The notes under the pieces were generated by a model. That model was not told where the DNA came from and searched no databases. It worked only from the letters and a program-made list of their open reading frames with translations. Shown piece by piece: positions 36,201 through 51,200 of a DNA stretch of 64,000 nucleotides. Each line of letters begins with the position of its first letter. Positions within the stretch are counted from its first letter, which is position 1. A program made the position numbers and the translations under genes. Source of the DNA: Atrichornis clamosus. Its lineage: Eukaryota > Chordata > Aves > Passeriformes > Menuridae. The DNA is taken from assembly GCA_013400975.1 (NCBI GenBank), contig WBMZ01012199.1, forward strand, positions 124,001 to 188,000. Direction: 5' to 3'.

Positions 36201-39200
36201 TCAGCTGCATAACTTTTCTGAAATACCCATGATTTTTCAGTAACAAAATTGGAAGGATTGTAGAATCAGATTAGAATACAAATGTTTGTGCTTATCCCTA
36301 GAAAGGTGTATGCTCAAGCAAAAATTATAAATACAAATATAGCTGCTTATGACAAGCCAAAACCCATCAAACTCTGAATTACTTGAAATCATAATTTAAA
36401 AATAATATCAGAGAGCAGATACATGTTAAGCTGTTCCCTTTTCATCAACTCAAGTTACTAAATGTGTGGCCATGATGAGAAATTTTACAATAAACATACA
36501 GACTTTCTCTTGATTCTGCAATCCACAAGTTACAGTTATTAAAAGTTATTACAAGTTATTAAAAAGACAGAAATCTACTTTTAAAATGACAGTTTAAGAA
36601 ACTGAGTACACTTTTCTGTCTGAACATAAAATCATGCAACGTCACAGCTATGCAAATACTACAAATAGTAAGTATTTCTTCTCGGATTTTAGGTAACAAT
36701 ACTGATAAGAACATGATTTTATTACCTCTAAAGGTGGGGCAATTATTTAATTCACTGTCACTAATCCATAATTATGTCTCAAGGCAAATTTTTTATTCTT
36801 TATTTTATTGTCAAGCACACTTTTCCCAGAGACACTCAAAATCCATACGTTAAGCAAAAGAACTTTAAACAATTTAGAAACTCTGATGTTTTTCCCGCTC
36901 TTGCTTTGGATCAGTGATGCATGAAATCTGATGTGTACCCTCCATTTCACATAGTTATTGAAGTTACAGTCTATCCCATGCACTAACAACCTAATGCTTG
37001 ATTTATATTAAAGCTATTACACTCAGCGTTTACAGAAATTAGATTCACCTGAAAGGAGTGTTTGTAGGCTCAAGTAAAGTTTTATGGCGAAGCAATGCAG
37101 GACCAGCAGCAAGGGCATCTTCAGAAGCATGAACTGAAATATAATGTTGAGGTGGACCCCCATATAGCTCGAGACGTCGGAGAAGAACTTGTTCCCAGCA
37201 CTGCAAAGTTTTCAAAACTGCATGGCATATTGGGGAGCTAACTGGAAGCTCTAGAAAGACAAGTAAACAATAATAAAAAAACCTCCCCTTTCCATTATAA
37301 CCCTGACAAAGATAATTCCAGCAGGTGAAGGCTGATGTTTATTTCAAATATCTCCACAAGTAAGCTTTGTTCAAATCTCAACTTGATATTTGCAAGTATA
37401 AAAAGATGAGCTGCTTTGTGCTATCATTGCTAAGAATAGATTTCTTCAATGCAGACAGAAATTATATAATGGGACAGATCATCATGAAGTTGTCAAGGCA
37501 AATGGATGACAGGCAGGTGATAAGAGAACGTCGATGTGCTTTCATAAAGGGCAAATTGTGCCAAACTAATCTGGTGGCATTCTATTGTAGACTGACTGCA
37601 CTGGTGGGCAAGGCAAGAACAACGGATGTTCTCTACTTTTAACTCCTCTAAGGCCTCTGACACAGTCCTACACATCTTTACCTCTCAACTGGAGCAGTAA
37701 GGATGGACTACTTGAGAGCTAAGGAACTGGCTGAATGATGTCAACTGAAGAGTTGCATTCAATGGTTTGATGACCAAATAGAGATCAGTAACAAGTGGCA
37801 TGCCTCAGGGATGCATACTGGGATTGCTACTGTTCCTTATCTTTGATAATGACATAGACAGTGGTAGTGAGGGCATCTGCAGGTAGTTGGCAGAGAACAC
37901 CAAGAGTGAGAGGTGCAGCTGATTTGCTGGAGGAAGGCATGCCACCCACACAGACCTTGGCAGGCATTGAGGAGTGGGCCCATGTGACCCTCACAAGCTT
38001 CTGCAAGGGCAAGTGCACTTGTGTCATGGCAATCACCAGTACCAAAACTTTCTGAGTGATGAACAGAGAAAGCAGCCCTGTGGAGAAGGACTTAGGGATA
38101 CCAATGGATGAAAAAATGGGACATGACCCAACAATGTGCACTCCACTGCATTCTGGGCTGCATGAAAGAAGGGTGGCCAGTAGGGTGAGGGAGAGAATTT
38201 GGCCCCTCTGATTTGTTCTTGTGAGGCTCCACCTGGGGCACTATATACAGCTATGGGGCCCCCAGTATACAAATGACAAGGACCTGTCATCCTGAAGTGG
38301 ATCCAAAGAAGACACAAAAACAGCTCAGAGGGCCGTAACACCTCTCCTATGAATACAGGCTGAGAGTTGTTCAGCCTGGACTAGGGAAGGCTCCAGGGAG
38401 ACATTACAGCAGACTTTCAATGTTTAAAGGCGACTTAACAGGAAAGACACAAACAGACTTTTTACTAAGGCGTGTCGTGAAGGGCAAGAAGTAATAGTTT
38501 CAAACAAAGCAAGTAGATTTAATTAGATATAAGAAAGACATCTTTTATGATGAGGGTGGTGAGACACTGGAACCAGTTGCCAGAGAAGTTGTGGATGCCC
38601 CATCCATGGAAGTGTTCAATGTCATGTCAGATGAGCTTTTAGCAACAGCATTTAGTGACAGATGTGCCTCCCCATGATGTGGTGGGCAGGGTTGGACCTA
38701 GATGATCTTTAAAGGTCCCTTCCAAAACCAAACCATTCCATAATTCTGTGGTTCTATGAAACAAGGAGTAGGAATGATGTGTAGTGTTTCCACCAAGAAA
38801 TAAATATTGCAAACATTCTTATATGACTAAGAGGCAAATAAAACATAAGTATGCAGAGACTTCTACTACTAAGTATTCCTTCTCAACATTCATCTTATCC
38901 ACTCACCATGTTATTTCATAAATATACCTTCATGAGAAACAGTATCAGAATATTTATTTCCATATCAAATGAAAAGTGAAAAACATTTGAACTAAAAATA
39001 AAGCTACAACATATGTATATTATTCAACATGTTACTGACTTTAAATGTGGTAATTAGGTATGAAGAGACAACTCTGCTGCTTATTACCTGAAAGATCATG
39101 TCCAGCCAAAGGGTAGAATATCTTCAAATTGTGAAGTACCAGCTGAACCATTGCCAATCTCATCAGTGACCAACTAACAAGAAAGCACTAGTAAGTCATT

Positions 39201-42200
39201 TACTAAAAGGAAAGTAATTTTTTCTCACTTATTAAATATTAGGATTTAAATTTAGAGCTTAAAATCCCTATTATAAACTACTGAAAACTATAAATCATAC
39301 CTTAGAATATTAGATACTCTGAATTCAAAAGTCACTATATCACATACTTATAAAATGAGTAAAATAATCATTGTGAAAAATTAACTACTAAGTCTAGATA
39401 ATGCACTGCCATGAAATATCAAGTAACTAGTATATTATCTCAAAAACAAAAAACCTAATAGACAAGTCTAGACATTGCAGAGTATCTTGCATTCTAAAGA
39501 GTTATTTACCTGTAAGAATTTGAATTAGAATGCTCTTGATTATGTGAATTTGATGCAAACATATCTCCATCAATGTCTTCATCATCTTCATCACTTTCCT
39601 GACTCCCTTCTGAATCATATTCCACTCTATTTTGTGATGGAAGAAATGGCTAAAAATTTAAACAATATTCCGTAAGTATCTTCTAGCCAACATCTCATTT
39701 TAAATTAGCTTTTAAAAATTAAATCATTATAATGTTTAGTTACTTTACAAAAAGCAGGCATATCATAATCATATTACTCAATTTAGTAACATTTGGAGTT
39801 TGTATCTCATGAAAAGGGTAATTGTCCATAAGCACTACATACTTTAACAGTTTAACTATTTTTTACATTACTGAAAATTCTAATGCTGAAAACGAAAATG
39901 CTGATACTTTTCCAATTCTTAGTTTGCTTTATTTTCATGCTAGACATATCAAACCAGACATGGGACACACAAGCTTGTCAGAGAGAAGCCAAAACCATGA
40001 GGGTGTATTCTCTTCAGCCAAGAGCTCAGAGAAATCCTATCCTCTCCCTACAGAGTTCAATATTTATCATCAGCCCATGATCAGTGCCTCACTGTGTTAT
40101 TCAGTATTTGCAATTTCTTTTTTGTCCTTGCTCCTAAAATACAGCTCACATAATCTATTTTGCTTATGTAGGTAATATTTGATATAGAAATGTGCGTACA
40201 ATTCCACACAGTTACGTAACTTCCTTTGAGATCTGCCACAATGGACTCAACAGAAGGCAACATAATTTGATTTCCAGGAGGCATGCATATGCATTTCACC
40301 CAAATGAAATAGACGGTAAAATGCTTCTCACATTTCCTTGTTCACCTAAATAGCTGGTCCATAATTACCTAAATATTTGTAATCTGCAATTATAAAAACC
40401 AACACATTCTGTTCATAGCATTATCTGAAAACAAATTAATTGCGTAACAACTGTTTTTAAGAAAGCTGTTTCAAAAATATGTATAGTCAGCATTTCAGAA
40501 AAAGCTAAACATGAGCAATAAAAGCAGGCAGGTTCTATCACATCAGTGTGTAGAATAATGACTAAGAAGAGCAAAACTACCAATCTGGAAGTGAAAGAAG
40601 ACAATTAATTGTCAAAATAGCAAAAAAATTACCTTTGCAATGAAATAATCCCAGATGCTAAGCTCAGGAGGAATAAATCTTTCTTTATAAGACGGAGATT
40701 GTTGGTCTACCAGTGGCAAGGCAGGCAACTGAGAACTCTCTTTTGGAGAGGTTTTTGATGAAAGCCTGTAATGTTTTTGCTGTGTCTCTCCATCATCTAG
40801 GGAAGTAGAAAATACAATATGTTACTTTAAGCCACCTACTCTACCTCCCTATTGCTTTTAATAAAGGAATTCATAATAAAAAGTAAACACTTTCATCATT
40901 TCAAGTTTTCAGAATTTTATCTTAACATTTCTGTAACAATTAAACATAGAGAATGTTAATCCTCAAACAGATAAAACTACTATGTAACTAGAACTCCAGA
41001 ATGTGAAAACTCCCTGCACAAATATAATAGTAGACTTCACCCGTAACTGCATTGGAAGCTCTCTTCCTACAGGAAGGTGACAAATATTACTCAAGCAACA
41101 ATCTTGCAAAACTAAATTACTTTAACAGGAAGTACTGAATACTGATTATACTTGCTTTTAAGACAAGCCAGGAGTCTTGTCTTTCAGAATATATATTGCA
41201 AATACGTATGCTTGCCATTCCTACTCCAACTTTTAACTCCATGTCTCCTTCTAGTGGAGATCTGTATTTTTTCTAAGTGGTATGCTGGTGCTAAATCCCT
41301 ACGCCCTGAGAATACTTTTCTCCAACAAATACAAAAGATCACATTTTAACTAACACAACCTGATATACACGTTGTTAAACAGGAAAGGACCCTAAGTCCC
41401 AGGAGTCTCAGGACTGGAGAAGTCCTCTCACTTGCCAGAACATTGACTTTTTTCAGACTCAGAAGTGTCAATGGAATATTTTACTTACATTCTTGATTAT
41501 TACAGTACTCAAGGACATAGCTTATCTAAGCTTTCAGGAATATCTTAACACAGTTCTATCACCTAATAACCCGAAATAATTCTGGATCTTGTTAGGTGAA
41601 TCATATTCTAATACAGCCTTTCTATTAGCAGAAGTGAAATTATACCAATTGTCACTGTCCCTGAACAGTAAGTCATTGTTCTGACTCCTCAGAACACATC
41701 TGAAGTGAAATGGACAAGGGAGAAATGAAATTATATTTGGAGATTTGATACAACATGATGGCCATCTTTCACAACAGACAAACCGGACTTCAATCAATTT
41801 CCTACTTGATTGTAAAAGGTGGAGTTTTGGGTGGGGTTTTTTGGTTGGTTGGGGTATTTATTTATTTATTTTGTGTTCAAGTAGATGAATGTAATGTACA
41901 AAGATCAAGTAGATGAATGTAATGTACAAAGATCAGTTTCTGTAGTGAAACAAAAGAGTAGGTTCAAGACTTAGGTAAAAAAAATAAAGCTAAAAAATGA
42001 AGATAAAATACAACTGCATTTTTTGAACTTCCTTTTGGAGTCCCCAAAACTTCCAACACCTATTTAACTGAGTCATTTTTCTTTAGTAGAAGGGAGTATG
42101 GGTTGTTTTGTGATCTAACAGCAGTAATAAGTAGAAGCCAAGAAAGCAATTCTGTGCATTTAAAGAGTTCACCTGGAGAACAGATATCTCTGCCACTGAG

Positions 42201-45200
42201 TTCAGGAACTGACATGTTGGCCAGACTGGTTACAAGGACGAACTACTATGAATATAAAAAATGCAAATGGATTCTTTAGTTTTAACTTTCCTATTCCCTT
42301 CTGCTACCAAGGGCCGATAAAACTACCACTGAAGCTTCCAGAATTACTTTCCCCTGTTAATAATGCTGAGGGTAGCAAAAAAAAAGAGCCAGAATACCTA
42401 CGTACTCCTGGAGTGAACTACCACAAAAAAGTTTGTCCTAGACCCTTATTTTTTTTCTGTTTTATCCACAGCAGAATTCTGAGTCTTGATTAATGCCTGC
42501 AAGACTATTTCCTCCAAAACTCTTATGGGTATTCTGACCACTTGAAAACTGAAGGTCTAACATTCTGAACAAAAGAAAAGCAGCAGTAAGTATATTTCCA
42601 CATATAAGACTCATTTGCTTGTAACACAAACTGAGCCAACTGTAATCCCTGAGCCATGTAAGACTTAAATATAGTGTTTTGAAAAAAAAAATCCAGGTTT
42701 TATGGACAATTTTTGTTTTTCTCGGGTGGACAAATTCTCTGTACTCATGCTAGTTGATGGAATTTTTTCATTCTTTCTGGTGATTTCTGGACCAGGAATA
42801 AATGTGTTACTCCAAGATTCAAAAAGATTTTTGAGTATCTATGAAGATAAACATTATCATCACAAGCAGCTGAATTACTGTGCTGTTTTTGGCTGGGGTA
42901 GAGTTAATTTTCTTCAGAAGTGGCTGGTATGGGGCTGTGTTTTGGATTTGTGCTGAACATAGGGTTGACAATAGAGAGATGTTTCTGTTATTGCTGAGCA
43001 GGGTTTACAAAAAGCCAAGGCCTTTGCTCTGTTTGTGCTGCCAGACTGGGGAGGAAGTAGGGGGTGCACAGGAGGTTGGGAGGAGACAGCTAGGACAGGT
43101 GACCCCAACTGCCCATAGGGATATTCCAGACCATATGACATCGTGCTCAAAATATTATGTGGGGGGAAGGAGGAAGGGGGAAGATATGGAGTGATGGTGC
43201 TTGTCTTCCCAAGTCACTGTTATGTGTGATAGGTCCTGCTCTCCTGGAGATGGCTGAGCACCTTCCTGCCCATGGGAACCAGTGACTTAATTCCTTGTTT
43301 TGCTTTGTTTGTGTGGACAGCTTTTGCTTTTCATATTAAGTTGTCTTTATCTCAAGCCACGAGTTTTCTCCCTTTTACCTTTTCCATTTTCTACCTGATC
43401 CCACTGGTGGGAGAATGAGTGAGCAACTGCCTGTGGCTTGGCTGCTGGCTGGGGTTAAACCAGAACAGCTACAAAACAATTTATATATGGAATCTAATAC
43501 AAGATGAAGACATCTCCTCTTTCATCTTGAAACAGGAATATCATAACACTATGTGTTGCACTACTATACTGTATCATAATGTATTTTTCCTGTTAGGGAT
43601 AATATTTGAAATCCACTTACCCATACTAAAAGTCAAAACCACAGTAACTGCAGTACTAAGCATTTTCATTTAATTTTTTAAGCTTGGCAATTAAGAAAGA
43701 GCATGCACATGCATCACTATGAATTTTTAAATAATTTTTAGCAACTGCTTAAAAAAAAAATTCACTAGGCATGAAATAAGGAGCAAGTGTTGCATGATAT
43801 AGAAATGAGCAAGTATATGCCTGCAGGTTGTTTTTCTAAGCAGAATTCAAAAAGCCAATGTTTTACTTTAACAAAGTACTTTATTTCTGTCAGATCACTC
43901 TTTACATTTTTAAAAATACTGCAGGCTAGCCATTGGAAAAAATTCAGTATTTAAGGCAAATTAAAGTACAACCATCTAAGTGACTTGAAATACACACTAC
44001 TAATGTGAATTTCTTTTTATGTGTTCTAAAAAAAATTAAATACATATAAAAATGTATTAAAAATCTGACTGTCATTTGGGATTTCAGATTACCAATTACA
44101 TGTACTTCCAAATTTCTCATAAATTTCTAGTTAAAACTCTTTTACTTTTTTTTTTTAAATCCAAGTATTTATCTTTGCTTCCATTTTACTTATAAGACAA
44201 ATGTAAAATTTATGTTACATCCCAAGAATATTGAACTATTTCAGACAAGAAAAATCCTTTAATTTCTGCCAGGTTCTAATACATGTAATGATAATCAAAA
44301 GATCTGCTACCTCCCTTCCAGGATGGTAGAGTTAAAAGGCAGATTGCTTTCAACTTCCCTTCATTTGCTCTCGCAGCATAGAATAACTGAATATATGGAA
44401 TGAAACTATGGATTTCTAACTGTTAAAGCAAAGGTCAAACTCTTCCTTAAGAACCCTCTGGATGATAGAGAACTTACTATCTCTATATAGACTTAAATTA
44501 CAAAACAGTTTTCTAAGGTAGTTTTCAAGAGAAATATGGTAAATATGATTCTGAAAAAGATCGACTATAATGAACAACAGGGTTCTTCTTCAGACAATAA
44601 TTGCCTCTTGGGAAATGAAACGGCATGTGCTAGTCCTGCTTGCCAAAAATAATTTGCTGCAACTGCAAAAACAAAAAACATGGCTGAAAAGGAGAGTGCT
44701 CTAAAAAGCATTCAAATTGCTATGCTATGTCTGATCTTTACTTGACAGAGGCAATAAAACAGGTTTTTCATGAAAACTAATTCCTAACAGAGGACAGGAA
44801 TTTGTAAGACTACCAGGTACTGGGTTTTGGTTCCTGTTTTTATAGCTTGATTCTAGAAAGAAGATCATATTTATTAAAGAGAAATTTTATATCCTACGAT
44901 ACTACATGCTCAAGTCAACTATAGCAAAGAGCAGAAAGGGAAATCACTAACTTTACTGACCAACACTGGTTTTTGATCTCTTAAAATAAGTTTGAAGCTT
45001 CAAGATCAACATCCACATTCAGATGTGTACTAAAGGACTAGAAGGGAAGCAAGGGGGAGAAGACATACACAATGTATTGTATTATTGTATTAGAATTATT
45101 AGTGTTAAGAATTTTTAGCTTTTGATCTCCATTTGAGAGTGCAAACATTTCACAAAAATCTAAAAGTAAACGTAAGAGAAAACAATCTAGTTACGCATAA

Positions 45201-48200
45201 CAGAATGTAAAGCTGTAAGAAAAATCTAAACAAAATTATGGAAGAATATGGCGTATTACTGGAACAAGCATTCCAGTCACTTCTCAATATTTGTTTCTGG
45301 GTGTCAGAAACCGTAAAGGCACAAAAATATAGCTGATTTTAATTCTATCCCTCTACTTCATCAGGAGTCTGGATTTTTTCTTTCTTCCCCCACTATTTTT
45401 TCAAATGGCATAGAGAAAGGTATTTCTCCAAAATTCTTTCCCCAGAATTTGCTCTACATAAACATATATTAAGAACAAATTATAACCTACAGAATCCTAG
45501 AATTACATAGATTTAAAGACACCTGGTTCAACCAATCCCTTGGCTCAGAACACGGCTGACTTGATGGCCTAGTGTGTTCAAGTTTTTGAGTAACTCCAAA
45601 TGCAGAGACTTCATAACACCTCTAGGCCCCTTTCTCAGTGTTTGATTATCCCTAAAAACTAGTATTTTTAAATGTCCCTTCTTCCCCTAAATTTTTAGTT
45701 TGAGCCTCTTGATTCTTTCAGCAATAATTTTATTACACCTGTGATCAGACAGCCAGCATTCATTTTTAAGAAAAACATTAAGCAGATAGGCATTTAGTAT
45801 ACATTTCAGAATACACTTCTTTGTAAAAATATTTATCATTTTAAACCAGTGATAGCAGGAGCATTAACACACCTTAGAACACAGTTACCAAAACCTAGTT
45901 AGCAAAATTACCAACAAAAGCCAGTTATGGCTTCCAACAATTCTGTAACAGCAAACATACGCATTTACCTTACCTAAGCGACAGTGAGAAAAATTTATTC
46001 AATACCACAGAGAAAACTGATCAGATTTAGAATAAGAGCTCAATTTTGATTAAAGATATCTACTCTGAAAAGACTCTTCTAGATGAAGGTATTTAAACAG
46101 ACCGCATTTACAGTTTTCCTTAAATGCAACGTAAGACATTTCGATAAGTAACATATATCTAATATCAATAATAAAAATAATAAAAATTAAATAAAGTTAT
46201 ATTTTCTCTTTCTACATATATATTCAGATGTGATGCACAAAGTCATCACAGTTTAAATAAATTTGTCTTTACCAAATTTTCCTTTTAAAAGATTAGGTAA
46301 TTGTTGCATTTTTGCTCTTGGTTTTATAAAAGTCCAACTAAATTAAAAAGCACATAACTGTACCAAAAGGAAAAGCATTACAGGAATTCATTTTGGACCT
46401 GAGGATAGTTTATTATTACCTGAATTTAAAGGTTGAAGGTTATTTGCTTTCCTAAAGGGTTCCTAGAATATTAAATCTGAGTATCAACAAGACACCTTTC
46501 ATTTGTAATGCCTGGAAGGAACACTTAGAAATCCACATGCATAATAATGCTTATATTCAAACAGCAAAACAAGCAGCTCTCCAACAAAGATATGAAACAC
46601 TTCTGATCCTTTCAAACCATGGTCGAAGTAATTTTATATTTAATACTGATTTCAAATGAAGAGTAGTAAAAATATGACAGCACTGACAATTTTCCTTTTT
46701 AAAAAGGCCCAATTAATGTGCTGCTTTAATTACAAAATTTTACTTTATATTTTGATGTCATGGCTTGCAAACAGAAGTTTTTCTGTCTTTCTGCGTATGC
46801 AAAATAACCCCACACATAGCAAACTGCATGTAGAGGCCTAGTACTAAATCTAGTATCTTGCCTGAAGATTTGGTAGGACTATGAGTACTGAAGGAGGTAA
46901 GGGATTTGGAAAACCCCACGCATTCCATGGAGAGCACTACTACCTGATGTGGGCTAGGCATTGGGAAGTGCCTACCTGTCGAAGAGAGAAAACATACTGT
47001 GTTTGTAAAATGGGAATATATACCTGTTATGAGAGAACTGAAAAGCTTTAAACTTAACATAAAAAACGAGGCTGTAATACTGTTAGAAACACTCTCTTTA
47101 AGATCAACTTCACTCCCTCACATTACAGCAACTTAGTTCCAGTGCTACTTGGAAATCTTATTTCAATAGCTTTCACTTCTGCTTCACTATTCTCTTCTGC
47201 ACAGTATCTATGCCAGTAATTTCAGATCCTTCTTTTTCTATGCAAATCTAAAAACATACTGAATTCTTATTGAATACGAACTATTTAAAATAATTAAGCT
47301 TTTGGCAGTCACATAATTTTCTCAAAAACCCCAGAAGACAGATACATGTAAAACAAGAGAACTGACCAGTTTTTGTCTTTAATTGCTGTTGTCCTCTGCT
47401 GAGTGTATGAGCTCCTCCTCCGAAGACAGCAGACCACATTTTGCTGTTAAGTGGATGAGCCATAATTCTATACAACTCATTGCTCGAGTGTGTTGCAAGG
47501 CCATGGATGAACAGACTTAGATAAACCGCAGTTAGAATTTCACAAAGCAAAACTGTGAGACCTGGCTGGGCTTCCTCACCAGCAGAATTCAAGAGACGTA
47601 TTAGAGCTGTCATTCCTGTTTATATAAAATAAATATATTCTTTAAGAAAGCATACATATGTGGTGTGAACATACTCCAGATTATCACGGGTATCTTGTCT
47701 GACAACCTATGTTACTTAGTAGTTTCTAGGGTATAAAAATTCCAAGTTCTAGACAAAAGTGAAAACTCCAGGAGGAAGAGACATGCTCTTTATTTTTAAT
47801 AATTTAATATAGTTTTTCAGCTTCACATTCTGGACTAAGAGTTAAACAAATGTGTAACAATTATTCAGTTATCAGAACTACAGTATAACGCTGTAATTTG
47901 AAATTCTATCTTCTCACTTTAAAGTCGTAAAACCAATCAAAAAGCATGAGCATCAAACTGAACTGCACATCCTCTGACAAGTGTTCTCTCACCCAAGTAC
48001 TAAACATCTTATAGTGGTTTTATGCTCCCATAAAAGGTTATAGTTTCAGATATTACTTCAGCTGCGACACTTTGTGCACACACATGAATATGCAGGGAGT
48101 GGTGGACAAAGAATTCTGCTATTTGTCATGCTCTCCAATTTGCACATATAGCATGTGAATCTATTGAAAAATAGAGAAATCAGATGAAGGTGATGTTACT

Positions 48201-51200
48201 TATAAGAACAACAGCAAACAATTCCTTGTTCCATTCACTAGAAACTTAACTCTGTGACTAATTAAATAAAGAGAAACCAGACTGTCATCTCCCTTAAACT
48301 CTGTAGATTCAGTGGCAATGTTTTGCAGAAAAGAAAGAATGGTGGAGTATCAAACACAAAGACTGCATGAGGCTCTCCGAAAAGATTTTTAAGGTGAAAT
48401 TTTCTGATTTAAAAAAAATCTCCTAATAAGTTTATTTCTTGGTTATGCCTAAAGTTAGTGCTGTAAACTTAAGCTCATACATAGATATATTACATTGCTA
48501 ACACCCCCTCTAATGTAGCTCCCTAGTGTAGCTTCACCAGTATAGTTCCCTGCATACTTTCAGTAGTACCTGAAATCTGACATGAATTTTAGAGCTACAG
48601 AAAATCATAAGTTACTATAAATGTCTCAAGTTAGTTCGAAAGTTGTCCATAAGCTAAAATAATTCTAAACTGGAGTATAAACTAAGATAGCCTTCCAAGT
48701 CTTTCTCAGGAGTATGGAAGTACAATATTGGTGCTCCAGGAGGAGCAAGTAGAGCACCGGACATGACTTTACCCTACTTCCTGTTTAATTGCTCTTTACA
48801 GATCTGGCACTAACATTTTTTAGTTAAAGAAAGCCATATAAACCAACTTGACTTAGTGAATAATCAGAAGCACTGGCTTAGAGGTTTTGAATAAAACAAT
48901 GCAAAATTTTAATCAAAAAACTCAATTTTACCACACAGCTATTACATATATTACATATAGAAAGTCCAGAGTAAAGCTATATACTCTTACAGTGGATCCA
49001 GATAACTCAGATTTTCTTCAGAGGAAAGAAATAAATCAACTCTAGATACCTGGCCACTGAGCAGGTGATGTATTGGGAGTCACTGTTTCTTCTAAGCTTG
49101 TTGTTCTTAAAGAATGGTGCTGAGTTAACAGCACTGTCTGATACACTGTTCCAGTGAATTGATTTGCTTGAAATGAGCTGTGAAACAGAAAAGTGAGAAA
49201 TTATACTTCTTGAAAAGAGTTAGGTTTACAACCATTCAAGTGATAGCCCTTTCTAGATGTAGGCAGGTGTGAGCACTGGCTTCAGGTGTGCCATCTATTA
49301 TCACTACAATAAGACTGTGTTGGCTATTGTCTAAAAATCACTTTTCATCACTTTTACCTGTAGCCGTGGCCATCACAGAGACACTGGTAGATGCAAGCAG
49401 AGAGTGATGCTGCTAAGGTATGCATTACATATATCTGTAAGACAAAGTTTTATAGAACATATTACATTCAAAGTGAGCAATGGTTAGTACCACAGACTTT
49501 CACTCTGCATACAGATTTGTAACAGTGAAAAAAGCACTGGATATGGGAGGGATAAGCGCTTATGCACTTACAAAGCCACCTTTCTCTTAAGAATTTGTAT
49601 TAGATAAATCAGTCCATTTTGCAATGAGAAGGATGGGGGAGTACCCACTCACCCCACCAACACAATCATAGGTCAGCTCCATCTGAAATGTTTTCAATTA
49701 ATAAACAGCAATATACTAAGCCTGTATACAACAGTCCTAAGTACTTCAAAACTTAATTTTATTTAGGTCTAGGAATGAAATGCAGATTTTGCCTTTAATA
49801 TAACGGAAGTAATGATCATATTGTCATAAAGACAAATATGGTGCTGATAATGTAGTACAACATGTTTTCCAGAATAATGTCATCTTGGACAAATACCCAG
49901 TTCTGAGGGACGCCAATCTACTTCAGCTTGTTGAACCAGATGCTCAACACCTCATCAATAAGCACTCATGACTGGACACGGTTTTAGCTCAAGACAAGTA
50001 CTACAAAAAATGTCTGTGTTTCACAGTTTTATTATTTGTCCCAGGCAGGCACAGCACAAAGTTTTCATGCTGTCAGAAAAAATTCGTTACTTCAGCAAAC
50101 TACATAATGACAAAAACAAAACAGCTATTAAAAAATACATACCTTGCTGTTCTGAGTATCTGGATGAGGTGGTGAATCAAGGTTTATTATAGCATGTAAT
50201 ATATCATGAGTTAAATTACCAAGATGTAGCAATGGATTAGCCACCACTGTTTTGGCACTAGCTGTGCAAGCAAACAGGAGAGGTATGGAGCTTTGCTCTG
50301 GTGGAGTGCTGGAAGGTATTTGTACTGACTGCTCCTAAAAACAAGTAAAAAACACAAACACAAAGTGATAGTACATATTCCTTAAGGGAACATAAGAACT
50401 TGAAAGAGGGGAAAGGATTCTAAGTAACAGCAACAAAAAATAAGCAACATACAGACTTACATTTATTGCAACATATGTGTATGTTACAGTAGGAAAACTT
50501 CAACAATATTAAAAGCACTTTCAAATAAATCTACAAACCTGAAACAGAGAAAACACAGCCCTGGCTTCCCCACATACCTGCTGAGATTCCTGCAATAGCA
50601 GAATTAATTCCATTCTGACAGATGCCAAGCCTCCACCATGCGAGCCATGAAGTATACAGTAACTAAGGAACATTCTTAGGAGAGACTGGTATTTCAGAAG
50701 CCATTGACGTCTTTTCTGAAAGTCTTCCTTCTGTAGCATAGTTTTTTGCTGGTCAGCTAAGCCTTCAATGTTTTCATATAAAGTAGCTTCCTCTGGAATC
50801 CCTCTTACTCCTGACTGTATCTCTTCTACTTCAACACCATAATCACAGGTCTTTTGAAGTGCTACCACTTCTCTCTCAAGCCACTGGTAAAGCTGATACC
50901 GCAGCTTCCCACCATCTACTTCATAACCAGTGGACAGTGTACGAAGTTCCATAGTAAGAATTTTCAGGCATGCTCTAAACTTCAGCTGTGCTGAAATGAT
51001 ATCTTCTGCTGGACTTAGAATATCTTTGTCAACAACTACACTAAAAGATTCTGTGTAGCTAGAACTTGTTTCATAGAATTTTTCAGTTTTCTTCAGAGGT
51101 TTTAGCTCTTTCATTACCAGGGCAGAATCTTCACCTTCATAATTTTCATCACTGTCTGACTGTAGCTGCAAGTGTTCATCTTGGAATACAGCACTTGGCT

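Larger units (their letters stand above)
40797..47366 (-). other. DMXL1: Largest DMXL1 intron, 6.6 kb
   Basis: Contains the 28-base tandem duplication at 41,877, an LTR at 42,879-43,467 and an old CR1 near 45.5 kb, each listed. Otherwise AT-rich sequence with no exon recognised; the flanking exons join in frame across it. Confidence 0.7.

Noticed and set aside
38033..38341. Minus-strand 102-codon frame
   Set aside because: Antisense to the CR1 copy at 37.5-38.8 kb.
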